The position numbers were made by a program, and so were the translations under genes. A stretch of 64,000 bases of DNA from Pseudomonas sp. URMO17WK12:I11 (GTDB lineage: Bacteria; Pseudomonadota; Gammaproteobacteria; Pseudomonadales; Pseudomonadaceae), in contig NZ_VEDF01000002.1 in assembly GCF_007677725.1 (NCBI RefSeq), positions 186,001 through 250,000 on the forward strand. Reading direction: 5' to 3'. The notes beneath the pieces are model-generated. The model was given only the letters and a program-made list of their open reading frames with translations. It did not search any database and was not told the origin of the DNA. Below are positions 23,241 through 32,136 of the stretch, piece by piece; within the stretch, counting starts at the first letter, position 1, and each line of letters starts with the position of its first letter.

Positions 23241-23266
23241 GTAACGGGGATGTAATCGAACGTAAC
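23241..23266. promoter_or_regulatory. Tandem GTAAY repeats, probable response-regulator site
   Basis: GTAAC, GTAAT and GTAAC occur at 23241, 23252 and 23262, spaced 11 and 10 bases, and an inverted GTTAC lies at 23197-23201. Direct repeats at one-turn spacing are typical for OmpR-family regulators. The site is in the 139-base gap between the receptor gene and the regulator gene. Confidence 0.55.
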
Positions 23267-23302
23267 AAGCCAATCGGCCCTCCCCTGACAGGTATTTTTT
23301 TG

Positions 23303-24022
23303 ATGAGCACGACCCTTCTGGTCGTCGATGACGACGACGAGATTCGCGAACTTCTTTGCGATTACCTCACCGATGCGGGCTATCGGGTGCTGGCCGCAGC
23401 CGACGGCGACGGCATGCGTGAGCAACTGACCGCCCACAAGGTCGACCTGGTGGTGCTCGACCTGATGCTGCCCGGCGAAGACGGCCTCAGCCTGTGCCGG
23501 CATTTGCAGACCGTGCCTGGCCTGGCGGTGATCATGCTGTCGGCCAAGGGCAGCACGCTGGACCGCATCATCGGCCTGGAAGTCGGCGCCGATGACTACC
23601 TGGCCAAACCCTTCGAGCCGCGCGAACTGATCGCGCGCATCAAGGCCGTGCTGCGCCGCCCGCAACGATTGGAGGCCGCCAGCGAAGAAGCGGCCGCCGA
23701 GACGCAGCACTTCGCAGGTTTCAGCCTCGATCACGTCAAGCGCCTGCTGACCTGCCCGGACGGCGAAACCCTGACCCTGCCGCGCTCCGATCACCGGGTC
23801 CTGCGCGAGCTGCTCGAAGCCAACAACCGCGTAGTCTCGCGCGATCAACTGACGCGTAGCGCATTCGGCCGTGACCATCACCCCGACGACCGATCGGTGG
23901 ACATGTGCATCAGCCGCCTGCGCCAGCAGCTGCGCCGCGCGCCGGCTGGCGAGGTGCAGATCCTGACCATCCGCAACGAAGGCTACCTGCTGAGCATCGT
24001 CCGCAGCGAGGCGCCTCACTGA
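23303..24022 (+). CDS. OmpR-family response regulator
   Basis: This 239-residue two-component regulator is paired with the sensor kinase gene that begins two bases after its stop. The receiver domain has the acidic pocket (VVDDDDE), the phospho-acceptor aspartate in VDLVVLDLMLPGEDG (about residue 54) and the conserved lysine in LAKPFEPREL. The C-terminal winged helix (VLRELLEANNRVVSRDQLTRSAFG, DDRSVDMCISRLRQQL) binds DNA. The ATG at 23303 is preferred over the overlapping TTG. It probably controls the divergent siderophore receptor, inferred from position and the GTAAY repeats. Confidence 0.9.
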   Translation: MSTTLLVVDDDDEIRELLCDYLTDAGYRVLAAADGDGMREQLTAHKVDLVVLDLMLPGEDGLSLCRHLQTVPGLAVIMLSAKGSTLDRIIGLEVGADDYLAKPFEPRELIARIKAVLRRPQRLEAASEEAAAETQHFAGFSLDHVKRLLTCPDGETLTLPRSDHRVLRELLEANNRVVSRDQLTRSAFGRDHHPDDRSVDMCISRLRQQLRRAPAGEVQILTIRNEGYLLSIVRSEAPH

Positions 24023-24023
24023 C

Positions 24024-25418
24024 ATGCGCTGGCTGCGCCGCCTGTGGCCCCGCACGCTGTTTGGCCAACTGCTGCTGATCATGGTCAGCGGTACCGTGGT
24101 GATCCAGCTGATGTCGAGCAGCATCTGGTTCGACGTGCGTTTTGCCCAGGTGCTGGAAGCGCCGGTACGGCTGATGGCCGCGCGCAGTGCCCCGTTGATT
24201 GCCCAGGCCCAGTGCGATGCGCACAGCCTGCAGGTGCCGGCGCACTACCAGCTGCGCTGCGCCGAAAGCGCGCCGGCGGTAGAGGAAGACCAACGCCGTG
24301 GCCGTCGCCGCGTTGAGCAGCTGCTGCAACAGGCCTTGCAGTACGAACTTGGCCAGGCCCAGGAGGTGCGCCTGCTGAAGGTGCGGCTGACCGATGAGTC
24401 GGGCCAGCCGATCGTCTGGCGCAGCCTGTTCGGCCTGCGCACTGCCCAGGCGCATATCCAGTTCGCCGTGCGCTTGGCCGACGGCCACTGGCTGAGCGTC
24501 GATGGCCAGGAGCTGCAGGGCTGGAGCGGCGAGTCGGCCTGGGTGTTGATCAGTGATTATCTGTTGCGGGTGTATGCCCTGCGCATCATTGCCGTGCTGC
24601 TGGTATGCCTGATCGCGGTGCGCTTGTGCCTGCGCCCGTTGCGGCGCCTGGCCGACGCGGCGCGTGGGCTGGGCAGCAACCTCGAGCAGCCGCCGCTGGC
24701 GCTGGAGGGGCCGGAGGAGGTGCGCCAGGCCGCGCAGGCGTTCAATGCCATGCAGCAACGGCTGATCGCCATGGTCAACGACAAGGCGTATTTCCTCGCG
24801 GCGGTGTCACACGATCTGCGCACCCCGCTGACGCGCATGCGCCTGCGCCTGGAACGGCTGCCAGACGATGAGCAGCGCGAGCGCTTGCGCCACAACATCA
24901 CGCAGATGGACGACATGATCGGCCAGGTGCTGGATTACCTGCGCGCCGGCGAGCAGCAGCACCTGCGCAACGTCGACCTCGACCGCCTGGTGGCCCGCCT
25001 GTGTGCGGACCTTGCCAGCGCTGATGAGCCACTGCCGGTGCAGGGCCACGCGGGCAGCCTGCACGTCGATGCCCTGCTGCTGCAACGCTGCCTGCAGAAT
25101 CTGGTGGTCAATGCCCTGCGTTATGCCAAGGAGGTGTCGGTGACCTTGGCGTCTGGCGCCAGCGAGGTCTGTATCCACATCGACGACCGCGGCCCAGGCA
25201 TTGCACCTGAGCTGCTGAGTACCATCACCGACCCCTTCGTGCGCGGCGAAGGCTCACGCAACCAGGCCTCGGGCGGTTACGGACTGGGCCTGAGCATCGC
25301 CCAGCGCATCGCCAGCAGCCACGGCGGCAGCCTGCAGGTGAGCAACCGCGACGGCGGCGGCCTGCGGGTCAGTGTGTGCCTGCCCCGAGCAGCCGCCACG
25401 GACGGCGCCCGCCCCTGA
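24024..25418 (+). CDS. Sensor histidine kinase
   Basis: The 464-residue inner-membrane kinase has an N-terminal membrane segment (LFGQLLLIMVSGTVVIQL), a periplasmic sensor region of about 140 residues, a second membrane segment (LRIIAVLLVCLIAVRL near residue 190) and a HAMP linker. The H-box is VSHDLRTPLTRMRLRLE. The catalytic domain has the N-box NLVVNALRYA, DDRGPGIAPE and GYGLGLSIAQRIA. It phosphorylates the adjacent OmpR-type regulator. The signal is unknown; the neighbouring siderophore receptor suggests iron or an envelope cue. Confidence 0.9.
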   Translation: MRWLRRLWPRTLFGQLLLIMVSGTVVIQLMSSSIWFDVRFAQVLEAPVRLMAARSAPLIAQAQCDAHSLQVPAHYQLRCAESAPAVEEDQRRGRRRVEQLLQQALQYELGQAQEVRLLKVRLTDESGQPIVWRSLFGLRTAQAHIQFAVRLADGHWLSVDGQELQGWSGESAWVLISDYLLRVYALRIIAVLLVCLIAVRLCLRPLRRLADAARGLGSNLEQPPLALEGPEEVRQAAQAFNAMQQRLIAMVNDKAYFLAAVSHDLRTPLTRMRLRLERLPDDEQRERLRHNITQMDDMIGQVLDYLRAGEQQHLRNVDLDRLVARLCADLASADEPLPVQGHAGSLHVDALLLQRCLQNLVVNALRYAKEVSVTLASGASEVCIHIDDRGPGIAPELLSTITDPFVRGEGSRNQASGGYGLGLSIAQRIASSHGGSLQVSNRDGGGLRVSVCLPRAAATDGARP

Positions 25419-25423
25419 CGAAA

Positions 25424-25447
25424 CAGCCCCGGCATAGGCCGGGGCTG
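25424..25447. terminator. Terminator between kinase and OprD-family porin genes
   Basis: CAGCCCCGGC and GCCGGGGCTG form a 10-bp stem with loop ATAG. On the minus strand it is followed by TTTCG, so it ends the porin transcript and may stop the kinase transcript too. Confidence 0.75.
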
Positions 25448-25466
25448 CTGGTCCATCCGCTCAGTA

Positions 25467-26786
25467 TCAGAAGATGCTGATTGGGTACTCGACGAACACA
25501 CGTACTTCGTTGCCGTCGTCGTTGTAGCCGTTCTGGCGAACAGCGTTATTGGTACGCAGGAACGAGCTGCGCAGCTTGATCGACAGATCCTTGGCCGGGC
25601 CTTCCTGAACCACGTAGCGAACCTGGTTGAAGATCTCGCGCTCTTTACCTTCGCCGAAGCCCTGCGGGTTGTTCACGTTACGGGTGTTGATGTTGTCACC
25701 CACCACGTAGGCCAGCTTGTAGGTCAGGCCGGGAATCCCGTAGGCGCCGAAGTCCAGGCCGTAGCCCAGCTGCCAGGAGCGCTCGTCTTCGGCGTTGAAG
25801 TCGGACCAGTAGGAGTTGGCCAGGTAGATGGTCGAACCACCGTCACCCACGCCGCCTTCGTTCTGGTACCAGCCGTAGTTGTAGCCGGTGCTGCCGGTGC
25901 TGCGCTGGTGCGCCAGGGTGAACGAGTGCGCACCGTAGGTGTAGGTGGCGGCCAGGCTCCAGATGGTGTTGGAGTCGCCGTTCAGGCCAGCAGCGCGCAC
26001 GTACTTGTTGTCGATGTCCGACTTGTAGCCGTTGAAGTCCAGGGTCAGGGACTGGTCGCTGGCGATCGGGAAGACGTAGTTCAAGCCCAGGTAGTGCTTC
26101 TTCATCACGTCTTCGTTGTCGGCGGTGTACAGCGAAGCGGTGAAGTTATCGGTGAACTTATAGCTACCGCCGAAGACGTTGATCGACTTCAGGCCACCAC
26201 CGTCGCGGCGCTCGGCGCTCTTGCGCGCTTCCTGAGTGAAGCGGCCGGCGTTCAGCTCCAGGCCTTCGATTTCCTTGGAGGTGATCAAGGTGCCGGTGAA
26301 GCTTTCTGGCAGCAGACGGGCGTCGTCGTATTGCAGCACAGGCAGCGCAGGCATCTGGTCACCGTACTTGAGCACGGTGTTGGAGATGCGGAACTTCACG
26401 GCGGCGCCAGCGCGCGCCAGGTTGTGCGGTGCGTTGGTCTCTTCGCCGTCGAAGGTGGGATCGGAGCGCTTGAAGAAGTCGACGCCGCCACCCTGGTTAC
26501 GGCCTTTGCCGCCGTCCAGACGCAGGGCGTACAGGCCGAATGCGTCGACGCCGACACCGACGGTGCCCTGGGTGAAGCCGGAGGAGAAGTTGGCGATGAA
26601 GGCCTGGCCCCACTGGGACTGGTCATTGGTGCCGTGCTTCTTGTCACGGTTGATGAACGCGTTACGCAGCAGAACGTTTGCGTGGCTGTCCTCGATGAAG
26701 CCTTTGCTGTCGGCCTGATCGTTGGCCTGGGCCTGGGTGGCGGCGATCATCGCCAGCGCGACCAGGCTGATGCTGGTTTTCAACAT
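25467..26786 (-). CDS. OprD-family outer-membrane porin (OprQ-like)
   Basis: The 439-residue protein forms a substrate-specific 18-strand channel. It has a signal peptide (cleavage after TQAQA, near residue 21), the family opening KGFIEDSHANVLLRNAFINRD and the conserved SSGFTQGTVGVGVDAFGLYALRLD. Other family blocks are LPVLQYDDARLLPESFTGTLITSKEIEGL and a C-terminal strand ending in F (VEYPISIF). AAGGA lies eight bases before the ATG. In P. putida the porin at this place is called OprQ; the assignment to that member is from context. Its ligand is unknown; relatives take amino acids or aromatic acids. Confidence 0.88.
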   Translation of the reverse strand: MLKTSISLVALAMIAATQAQANDQADSKGFIEDSHANVLLRNAFINRDKKHGTNDQSQWGQAFIANFSSGFTQGTVGVGVDAFGLYALRLDGGKGRNQGGGVDFFKRSDPTFDGEETNAPHNLARAGAAVKFRISNTVLKYGDQMPALPVLQYDDARLLPESFTGTLITSKEIEGLELNAGRFTQEARKSAERRDGGGLKSINVFGGSYKFTDNFTASLYTADNEDVMKKHYLGLNYVFPIASDQSLTLDFNGYKSDIDNKYVRAAGLNGDSNTIWSLAATYTYGAHSFTLAHQRSTGSTGYNYGWYQNEGGVGDGGSTIYLANSYWSDFNAEDERSWQLGYGLDFGAYGIPGLTYKLAYVVGDNINTRNVNNPQGFGEGKEREIFNQVRYVVQEGPAKDLSIKLRSSFLRTNNAVRQNGYNDDGNEVRVFVEYPISIF

Positions 26787-26879
26787 GTTGTTTTCCTTAT
26801 TTCTAAATCAAAAACGCTTTGCACTATTACGCCAGGAACCAACGCCCCTTCGTAGGTTCGACGCTATGCGGATCCAACT

Positions 26880-26915
26880 GAAAGCCCCGCCATTACTCAG
26901 TTTGCCGGGGCTTTC
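26880..26915 (-). other. Terminator-like hairpin upstream of the porin gene
   Basis: GAAAGCCCCG and CGGGGCTTTC form a 10-bp stem around a 16-base loop, 94 bases upstream of the porin ATG. On the minus strand it ends in a U-rich TTTC. It may be an attenuator in the leader or the end of a short RNA. The rest of 26787-27181 has no gene. Confidence 0.45.
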
Positions 26916-27043
26916 GCAGCAGCATGGCCAAGGGTGGCCAGCAAGCGTTGGCCGAATCCTAGCCGCCTGCGATTACAAATGTCAAAAAGTCGTGAAATGC
27001 AGGTTGTTATAACCAAATTATCCAGCGCGGCTGGTGCATTTTC

Positions 27044-27059
27044 TTGCCACATGTGGCAA
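27044..27059. promoter_or_regulatory. 16-bp perfect palindrome
   Basis: TTGCCACATGTGGCAA is fully self-complementary and lies in the intergenic region upstream of the porin gene. It has the size and symmetry of a dimeric repressor site, but I cannot name the regulator. Confidence 0.4.
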
Positions 27060-27130
27060 TCGCCAGTCTTTTTATCTTTTGTAGGAAGTCTCCGAGTTAA
27101 CCTGTGCCGGTGTCACGCTGTACAAACGAA

Positions 27131-27158
27131 AACGCCACCGCAAAGGCGGTGGCGTTTT
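27131..27158. terminator. Bidirectional terminator
   Basis: AACGCCACCGC and GCGGTGGCGTT form an 11-bp stem around AAAG with a T-run on both sides. On the minus strand it ends the small gene at 27182-27379. Confidence 0.85.
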
Positions 27159-27181
27159 GATGGGGCGGGCTCCTGCCCTGG

Positions 27182-27379
27182 TCAGTGCCAGACCCCCAGC
27201 AGCGCATCCAGCTCAGCTTCGCTGATCAGCCCTGCAGGATAGCGGCCGACAAGCAGACGTCGTGGGTCGGTCGTCCTGACCCGTTTGCCTCCATGGTGTC
27301 TCAACCACTGCATCAGTAGCCTGAGCGATTGGTGATTCACTGCCGATGGGCGCAAAGCCGTCTCACTTGCTGCGTTCAT
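27182..27379 (-). CDS. Small hypothetical protein
   Basis: The 65-residue protein is of unknown function. It is short and basic in the middle (LRLLMQWLRHHGGKRVRTTDPRRLLVGRYPAG) with an acidic, helical end (LISEAELDALLGVWH). The ATG at 27379 has AGGAG nine bases upstream and a clear terminator follows the stop, both of which support a real gene. It stands alone. No family was recognised. Confidence 0.5.
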   Translation of the reverse strand: MNAASETALRPSAVNHQSLRLLMQWLRHHGGKRVRTTDPRRLLVGRYPAGLISEAELDALLGVWH

Positions 27380-27512
27380 GTGCACATACTCCTGGGCCCG
27401 TGAGCGGCTAATCTACGTCGTCATTGTTACAGTACCGAGCGACCTGCCTAACAGGTAACCCGCTGAAAACAATACAAAAGGTATGCCAGCTGGGCAGCGC
27501 CAGGCAGACCAG

Positions 27513-27541
27513 GCAAAAAAAAGCCCGTCAGGCGACGGGCT
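27513..27541 (-). terminator. Terminator of aguA
   Basis: On the minus strand AGCCCGTC-GCCT-GACGGGCT is followed by a run of T, 17 bases after the aguA stop. This is a textbook rho-independent terminator. Confidence 0.9.
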
Positions 27542-27557
27542 CTTGTGCACGATGGGC

Positions 27558-28664
27558 TCAGCGCTTGACCGGTGCCGGTTGCTGCTGCGTCAGGCAGTGG
27601 ATGTTGCCGCCGCCCAGCAACAGCTCACGACCGGGGATCATCACCACTTCATGCTCCGGGAAGATTTCCGCCAGGATCGCTCTGGCCTGGGCATCTGCCG
27701 GGTCGTCGAAGCTTGGCGCGATGATGCCGCCATTGACGATCAGGAAGTTCACGTAGGAGCCGGCCAGGCGCACCGACGGGTCGCGCTCCTGGCTGCCGGC
27801 CACCTGATCGACGCCTGCACATTCTTCGGCGGTGGCGAACAGCGGGCCGGGGATCGGCATCTTGTGCACCACGAACTCACGGCCTTTGGCATCGCGGGTG
27901 TTCTTCAACACCTCGTAGGCGGCATGGCAGCGTGCGTAGTTGGGGTCGTTGGAATCATCGGTCCAGGCCAGTAACACTTCGCCTGGGCGGACGTAACAGC
28001 AGAAGTTATCCACATGACCGTCGGTTTCATCGTTGTACAGGCCATCAGGCAGCCAGACGATGGTGTCCACCGCCAGGTGCTCGCGCAGCACCTCCTCGAT
28101 CTGCTCGCGGGTCAGGTGCGGGTTGCGGTTGCGGTTGAGCAGGCACTCTTCGGTGGTGATCAGCGTGCCCTCGCCGTCGACATGGATCGAGCCGCCTTCG
28201 AGGACGAAGCCTTCGGTGTGGTAGCGCTGGCAGCGCTCCATCTCCAGCACCTTGGCAGCCAGCGCTTCGTCACGGTTCCACGGTGCGTACAAGCCCCCGT
28301 CGAAACCGCCCCAGGCATTGAAGCCCCAGTTCACGCCACGCACCTCACCCTGGTCGTTGATCACGAAGGTCGGGCCGGTGTCGCGCACCCAGGCGTCATC
28401 GTTGCTGATTTCGACCACGCGGATATTGGGCAGGTCGAGCTGGCGCCGGGCGTTCTCGTACTGGCCGGCGGAAACGCCCACGGTGACCGGCTCGAAACGC
28501 GCGATGGCCTTGGCCAGGGTAACGTGCGCCGCCTGCGCCGGCTTGCCGCCCAGGCGCCAGTTGTCGGAGCGCTCCGGCCAGACCATCCAGACCTGGCTTT
28601 GCGCAGCCCACTCGGCGGGCATGTGGAAACCGTCGGCGCGGGGGGTGGAGTTGAGGGTTTTCAT
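27558..28664 (-). CDS. aguA: Agmatine deiminase
   Basis: The 368-residue enzyme converts agmatine to N-carbamoylputrescine and ammonia in the arginine decarboxylase route to putrescine. It has the agmatine-deiminase (porphyromonas-type PAD) signatures [22 protein letters not shown] near the start, [14 protein letters not shown] near residue 85, the [12 protein letters not shown] strand, [12 protein letters not shown] with catalytic Asp and His, and [11 protein letters not shown] with the catalytic cysteine at the C-terminus. Length is typical. It stands alone here with its own terminator. N-carbamoylputrescine amidohydrolase (aguB) is not in the window. Confidence 0.96.
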   Translation of the reverse strand: MKTLNSTPRADGFHMPAEWAAQSQVWMVWPERSDNWRLGGKPAQAAHVTLAKAIARFEPVTVGVSAGQYENARRQLDLPNIRVVEISNDDAWVRDTGPTFVINDQGEVRGVNWGFNAWGGFDGGLYAPWNRDEALAAKVLEMERCQRYHTEGFVLEGGSIHVDGEGTLITTEECLLNRNRNPHLTREQIEEVLREHLAVDTIVWLPDGLYNDETDGHVDNFCCYVRPGEVLLAWTDDSNDPNYARCHAAYEVLKNTRDAKGREFVVHKMPIPGPLFATAEECAGVDQVAGSQERDPSVRLAGSYVNFLIVNGGIIAPSFDDPADAQARAILAEIFPEHEVVMIPGRELLLGGGNIHCLTQQQPAPVKR

Positions 28665-28883
28665 GGGTAACCTCTGGGTAGGCCCTAGGCCGCTGGTGGA
28701 TGGGTAGGCGCTGCTGTACGCGAAAGCTGATTTATAACCGATAAATATCGGCCTTGAAAGCGTTACAGATCAGAATGCACGCTTTATGAAATGTTTTGAT
28801 CGATATCAATCGATTCTTCACCACGGATGAGAGGGCTTTGACGCCTCCGCTATAATCGCAGCATACTTACCGAAGACTTCTCC

Positions 28884-29426
28884 ATGAATATCATTGAAAC
28901 CGCTATTCCAGATGTCCTGATCATCGAGCCGAAGCTGTTCGGTGACAGCCGCGGCTTTTTCTTCGAGAGCTTCAATGCCCGTGAATTCCTGAAACTGACG
29001 GGCTTCGATGCACGCTTCGTTCAGGACAACCATTCACGCTCGCAGCGTGGCGTGTTGCGTGGCCTGCACTATCAGATCGACAACCCACAAGGGAAGCTGG
29101 TGCGCGTCGTCGCTGGCGAAGTGCTCGACGTGGCCGTGGACCTGCGCCGTAGCTCACCGACGTTTGGGCGTTGGGTCGCCACCCGCCTGTGTGGCGAAGA
29201 TCATCGTCAATTCTGGATTCCGCCAGGGTTCGCCCATGGCTTTCTGGTACTGAGCGACACCGCCGACTTCCTGTACAAGACCACCGATTACTACAACCCC
29301 AGCGCCGAGCGTTCGATTCGCTGGAACGACCCTGAACTGGCCATCGACTGGGGTGTGGATAACCCGATCCTGTCGGCCAAGGATCAGGCGGCGCCGCTGT
29401 TCAAGGAGGCGGACCTGTTCCCATGA
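28884..29426 (+). CDS. rfbC: dTDP-4-dehydrorhamnose 3,5-epimerase
   Basis: The 180-residue cytoplasmic enzyme epimerises C3 and C5 of dTDP-4-keto-6-deoxyglucose, the third step of dTDP-L-rhamnose synthesis for cell-surface polysaccharide. The cupin fold is shown by FGDSRGFFFESFNAREF, the RGLHYQ motif with the catalytic histidine, KLVRVVAGEVLDVAVDLR and the tyrosine region LYKTTDYYNPSAERSIRWNDP. It overlaps the rfbD gene by four bases (ATGA). The other steps, rfbA and rfbB, are not in this window. Confidence 0.95.
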   Translation: MNIIETAIPDVLIIEPKLFGDSRGFFFESFNAREFLKLTGFDARFVQDNHSRSQRGVLRGLHYQIDNPQGKLVRVVAGEVLDVAVDLRRSSPTFGRWVATRLCGEDHRQFWIPPGFAHGFLVLSDTADFLYKTTDYYNPSAERSIRWNDPELAIDWGVDNPILSAKDQAAPLFKEADLFP

Positions 29427-30283
29427 AAATTCTCGTGTGTGGCCATAACGGCCAGGTCGCCCAGGCCCTGCGCGGGCCATTGGCAGGGTTCGGCGAGGTG
29501 CATGTAATGGGCCGCGCGCAGCTCGACATGAGCTGCCCGCAGGCGCTGCGCGAACCGTTGCGACAGCTTGCCCCGGATTTGATCGTCAATGCGGCGGCCT
29601 ACACCGCCGTCGACCAGGCCGAACAGGAGCCTGACACCGCCTTCGCGATCAACGCCGAGGCGCCAGGGGTGCTGGCCGAGGAGGCGCAGCGCCTGGGCGC
29701 GCCGCTGATCCACTTCTCCACCGATTATGTGTTCAATGGTAACCAGGCCAGCCCTTACCGCGAAGAGGACCAGCCCGACCCGCTGGGGGTATACGGCCGC
29801 AGCAAGCTGGCCGGTGAACAGGCGATTGCCGCTGTTGGCGGCGAGCACCTGATCTTGCGCACCAGCTGGGTCTACTCGTTATATGGGCGTAATTTCCTCC
29901 TGACCATGCAACGTCTGCTGCAGGAAAGGCCCGAGCTGCGCGTGGTCGACGATCAAGTCGGCGCCCCCACCTGGGCCGCCAGCATCGCCACCGCCACCGC
30001 CGCCCTGATCGAGCGCTGGCAGGCGGGCCAGGCCGGCGCCTGGGGCATCTATCACCTGACGGCCCAAGGTGAGACCTCCTGGTTCGGCTTCGCCCAGGCC
30101 ATTGGCGCCCAGCTAAAGGCACGCGGCCTGCCCTGCGCCGCGCTGCAGCCGATCGCCACCCGCGACTACCCGACACCGGCACGCCGCCCGCTGAACTCGC
30201 GCCTGGACTGCTCGCGCCTGAGCCGCGAATGGGACGTGCGCCTGCCGCATTGGCAGCAGGCACTGATCGACTGCCTGAAGTAG
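29423..30283 (+). CDS. rfbD: dTDP-4-dehydrorhamnose reductase
   Basis: The 286-residue enzyme uses NAD(P)H to make dTDP-L-rhamnose, the last step of the pathway. The N-terminal nucleotide-binding loop is GHNGQVAQAL. The family marks are NAAAYTAVDQAEQEPD, STDYVFNG and the catalytic YGRSKLAGEQ (Tyr-x3-Lys) near residue 125. Translation is coupled to rfbC by the ATGA overlap. Confidence 0.95.
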   Translation: MKILVCGHNGQVAQALRGPLAGFGEVHVMGRAQLDMSCPQALREPLRQLAPDLIVNAAAYTAVDQAEQEPDTAFAINAEAPGVLAEEAQRLGAPLIHFSTDYVFNGNQASPYREEDQPDPLGVYGRSKLAGEQAIAAVGGEHLILRTSWVYSLYGRNFLLTMQRLLQERPELRVVDDQVGAPTWAASIATATAALIERWQAGQAGAWGIYHLTAQGETSWFGFAQAIGAQLKARGLPCAALQPIATRDYPTPARRPLNSRLDCSRLSREWDVRLPHWQQALIDCLK

Positions 30284-30321
30284 CGCATAATTGCGCCAGA
30301 CCCTTCTGGCGCACGTAAGCG

Positions 30322-32136
30322 ATGATTGCAAAACCCACGCCCCCTCGCCGCCCCCGTTGGCGCAGCCTGGCCCTGCTGGCGCTGTGCCTGGCCCCGTTGC
30401 TGTGGCCGCTGCACCACCTGGCCGAGCGTTACTACCATGACCAACTGGCGTCGCAAAATCGCCAGACCCTCGACCTTTACGTCGCCAACCTGCTCGGCAC
30501 GCTGCATCGCTACGAAACCCTGCCGCAGATCCTCGGCGACCTGCCGGCGCTGCGTGGCGTGCTGGCCGATCCATTTCGTCTCGAAGCGGTGACCAATGCC
30601 AACCGCTTGCTCAAAGGCATCGTCCAGCAGACCGGCGCCGAGGTGATGTACCTGATGGACGTCAGCGGCAATACCCTGGCGGCCTCCAACTGGGACAAGC
30701 CAGACAGCTTCGTGGGCCGCAACTTCTCCTTCCGCCCCTACTTCAACGAAGCCATGGCCGGGCACCTGGGGCGCTTCTTCGGCCAGGGCACGACCTCGGC
30801 CAAACGCGGCTACTTCTTCGCCGCAGCGGTGCGCGACCGCGAGCGCATCGTCGGTGTGCTGGTGGTCAAGGTCGACCTGGACCATACCGAAACCCTCTGG
30901 GGCAATACCCCCGAGCAGCTGCTGCTGACCGACCACAACGGCGTGGTGATTCTCACCTCGCGCGCCGACTGGCGCTTCCGTGCCACCCGCCCGCTGAGCG
31001 AGGCCGAGCGCCAGGCGATCATCGCCATCCAGCCCTACCCGACCCAGGCCCCGCAGCCGCTGGTGCTGAACCAGGACGCCTGGCTGACCCAGACCCGCGA
31101 CATCAAGGAAACCGCCTGGCAGGTGAGCATCCTCGCCCCGCGCCAGCTGGTCGACCGCTCGGTGCAGACGGTCATGGCCATCGGCGGTGGCGGCCTGCTG
31201 ATGCTGATGCTGCTCGCCGGCCTGGTGATGCAGCGGCGGCGCCACTACATCGACCGCATCGATTTCGAGGCCCGCGGCCGTCAGGAGCTGGAAAAGCGCG
31301 TGGTCGAGCGTACCGCCGCTCTCGAAGGCCTCAACACCCGGCTCAAAAGCGCCGTGCTGGAGCGTGAGAATGCCCAGCAAGAGCTGGTCCGCGCCCAGGA
31401 CGAACTGGTCCAGGCCGGCAAGTTGTCGGTGCTTGGCACCATGTCGGCGAGCATCAGCCACGAGCTCAACCAACCCTTGGCAGCGATTCGCAGCTACGCG
31501 GAAAACGCCGAGATCCTCCTCGATCACCAGCGCACCGACGATGCGCGTGGCAACCTCAAGCTGATCGGCGAGCTGACCGGGCGCATGGCCTCGATCATCG
31601 CGCACCTGCGCGCCTTCGCCCGGCGTGACCGCCATGCCCCGGAAAGCGTGGCGCTGCAACCGGCACTCGACGACGCCCTGGCGCTGCTGGCCAAGCGCCG
31701 CCGGGCGATGGCCGTGGAGCTGATTCGCGACTTGCCCGAAGCCACGTTGTGGGTCCAGGCTGGCGAAACCCGGCTGCGCCAGGTGCTGGGCAACCTGCTG
31801 GCCAATGCCCTCGATGCCCTGACCGAAAAGGCCAACCCGCGACGCCTGTGGCTGAGTGCCGAAAAGCGTGACGAGTACGTCTACCTGTACATTCGCGACA
31901 ACGGCCCAGGCTTCAGCCGCCAGGCCCTGGAGCATGCCAAGGAGCCGTTCTTCACCACCAAGACGCGCACCCAGGGCCTGGGCCTGGGCCTGGCCATCTG
32001 CGAAAGCCTGATGCGCACCCTGGGCGGCGAACTGCTGCTGGCCAACCACCCTGAAGGCGGCGCCCTGCTTACCCTGCAACTGCGCACGGCCGCACCCGGC
32101 GCGACCTTGCCCACTTCGGAGGATTCCTCGGCATGA
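30322..32136 (+). CDS. DctB-like sensor histidine kinase
   Basis: The 604-residue membrane kinase has two transmembrane segments (near residues 16-35 and 290-310) around a large periplasmic sensor of the double-Cache type, as in DctB. Motifs are FRPYFNEAMAGHLGRFFGQGTTSAKRGYFFAAAV in the sensor, the H-box ISHELNQPLAAIRSYAENAE, the N-box VLGNLLANALDAL, and DNGPGFSRQALEHAKEPFFTTKTRTQGLGLGLAI. A coiled coil precedes the H-box. It overlaps the regulator gene by four bases. Relatives sense C4-dicarboxylates or alpha-ketoglutarate; which acid applies here is not readable. Confidence 0.88.
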   Translation: MIAKPTPPRRPRWRSLALLALCLAPLLWPLHHLAERYYHDQLASQNRQTLDLYVANLLGTLHRYETLPQILGDLPALRGVLADPFRLEAVTNANRLLKGIVQQTGAEVMYLMDVSGNTLAASNWDKPDSFVGRNFSFRPYFNEAMAGHLGRFFGQGTTSAKRGYFFAAAVRDRERIVGVLVVKVDLDHTETLWGNTPEQLLLTDHNGVVILTSRADWRFRATRPLSEAERQAIIAIQPYPTQAPQPLVLNQDAWLTQTRDIKETAWQVSILAPRQLVDRSVQTVMAIGGGGLLMLMLLAGLVMQRRRHYIDRIDFEARGRQELEKRVVERTAALEGLNTRLKSAVLERENAQQELVRAQDELVQAGKLSVLGTMSASISHELNQPLAAIRSYAENAEILLDHQRTDDARGNLKLIGELTGRMASIIAHLRAFARRDRHAPESVALQPALDDALALLAKRRRAMAVELIRDLPEATLWVQAGETRLRQVLGNLLANALDALTEKANPRRLWLSAEKRDEYVYLYIRDNGPGFSRQALEHAKEPFFTTKTRTQGLGLGLAICESLMRTLGGELLLANHPEGGALLTLQLRTAAPGATLPTSEDSSA

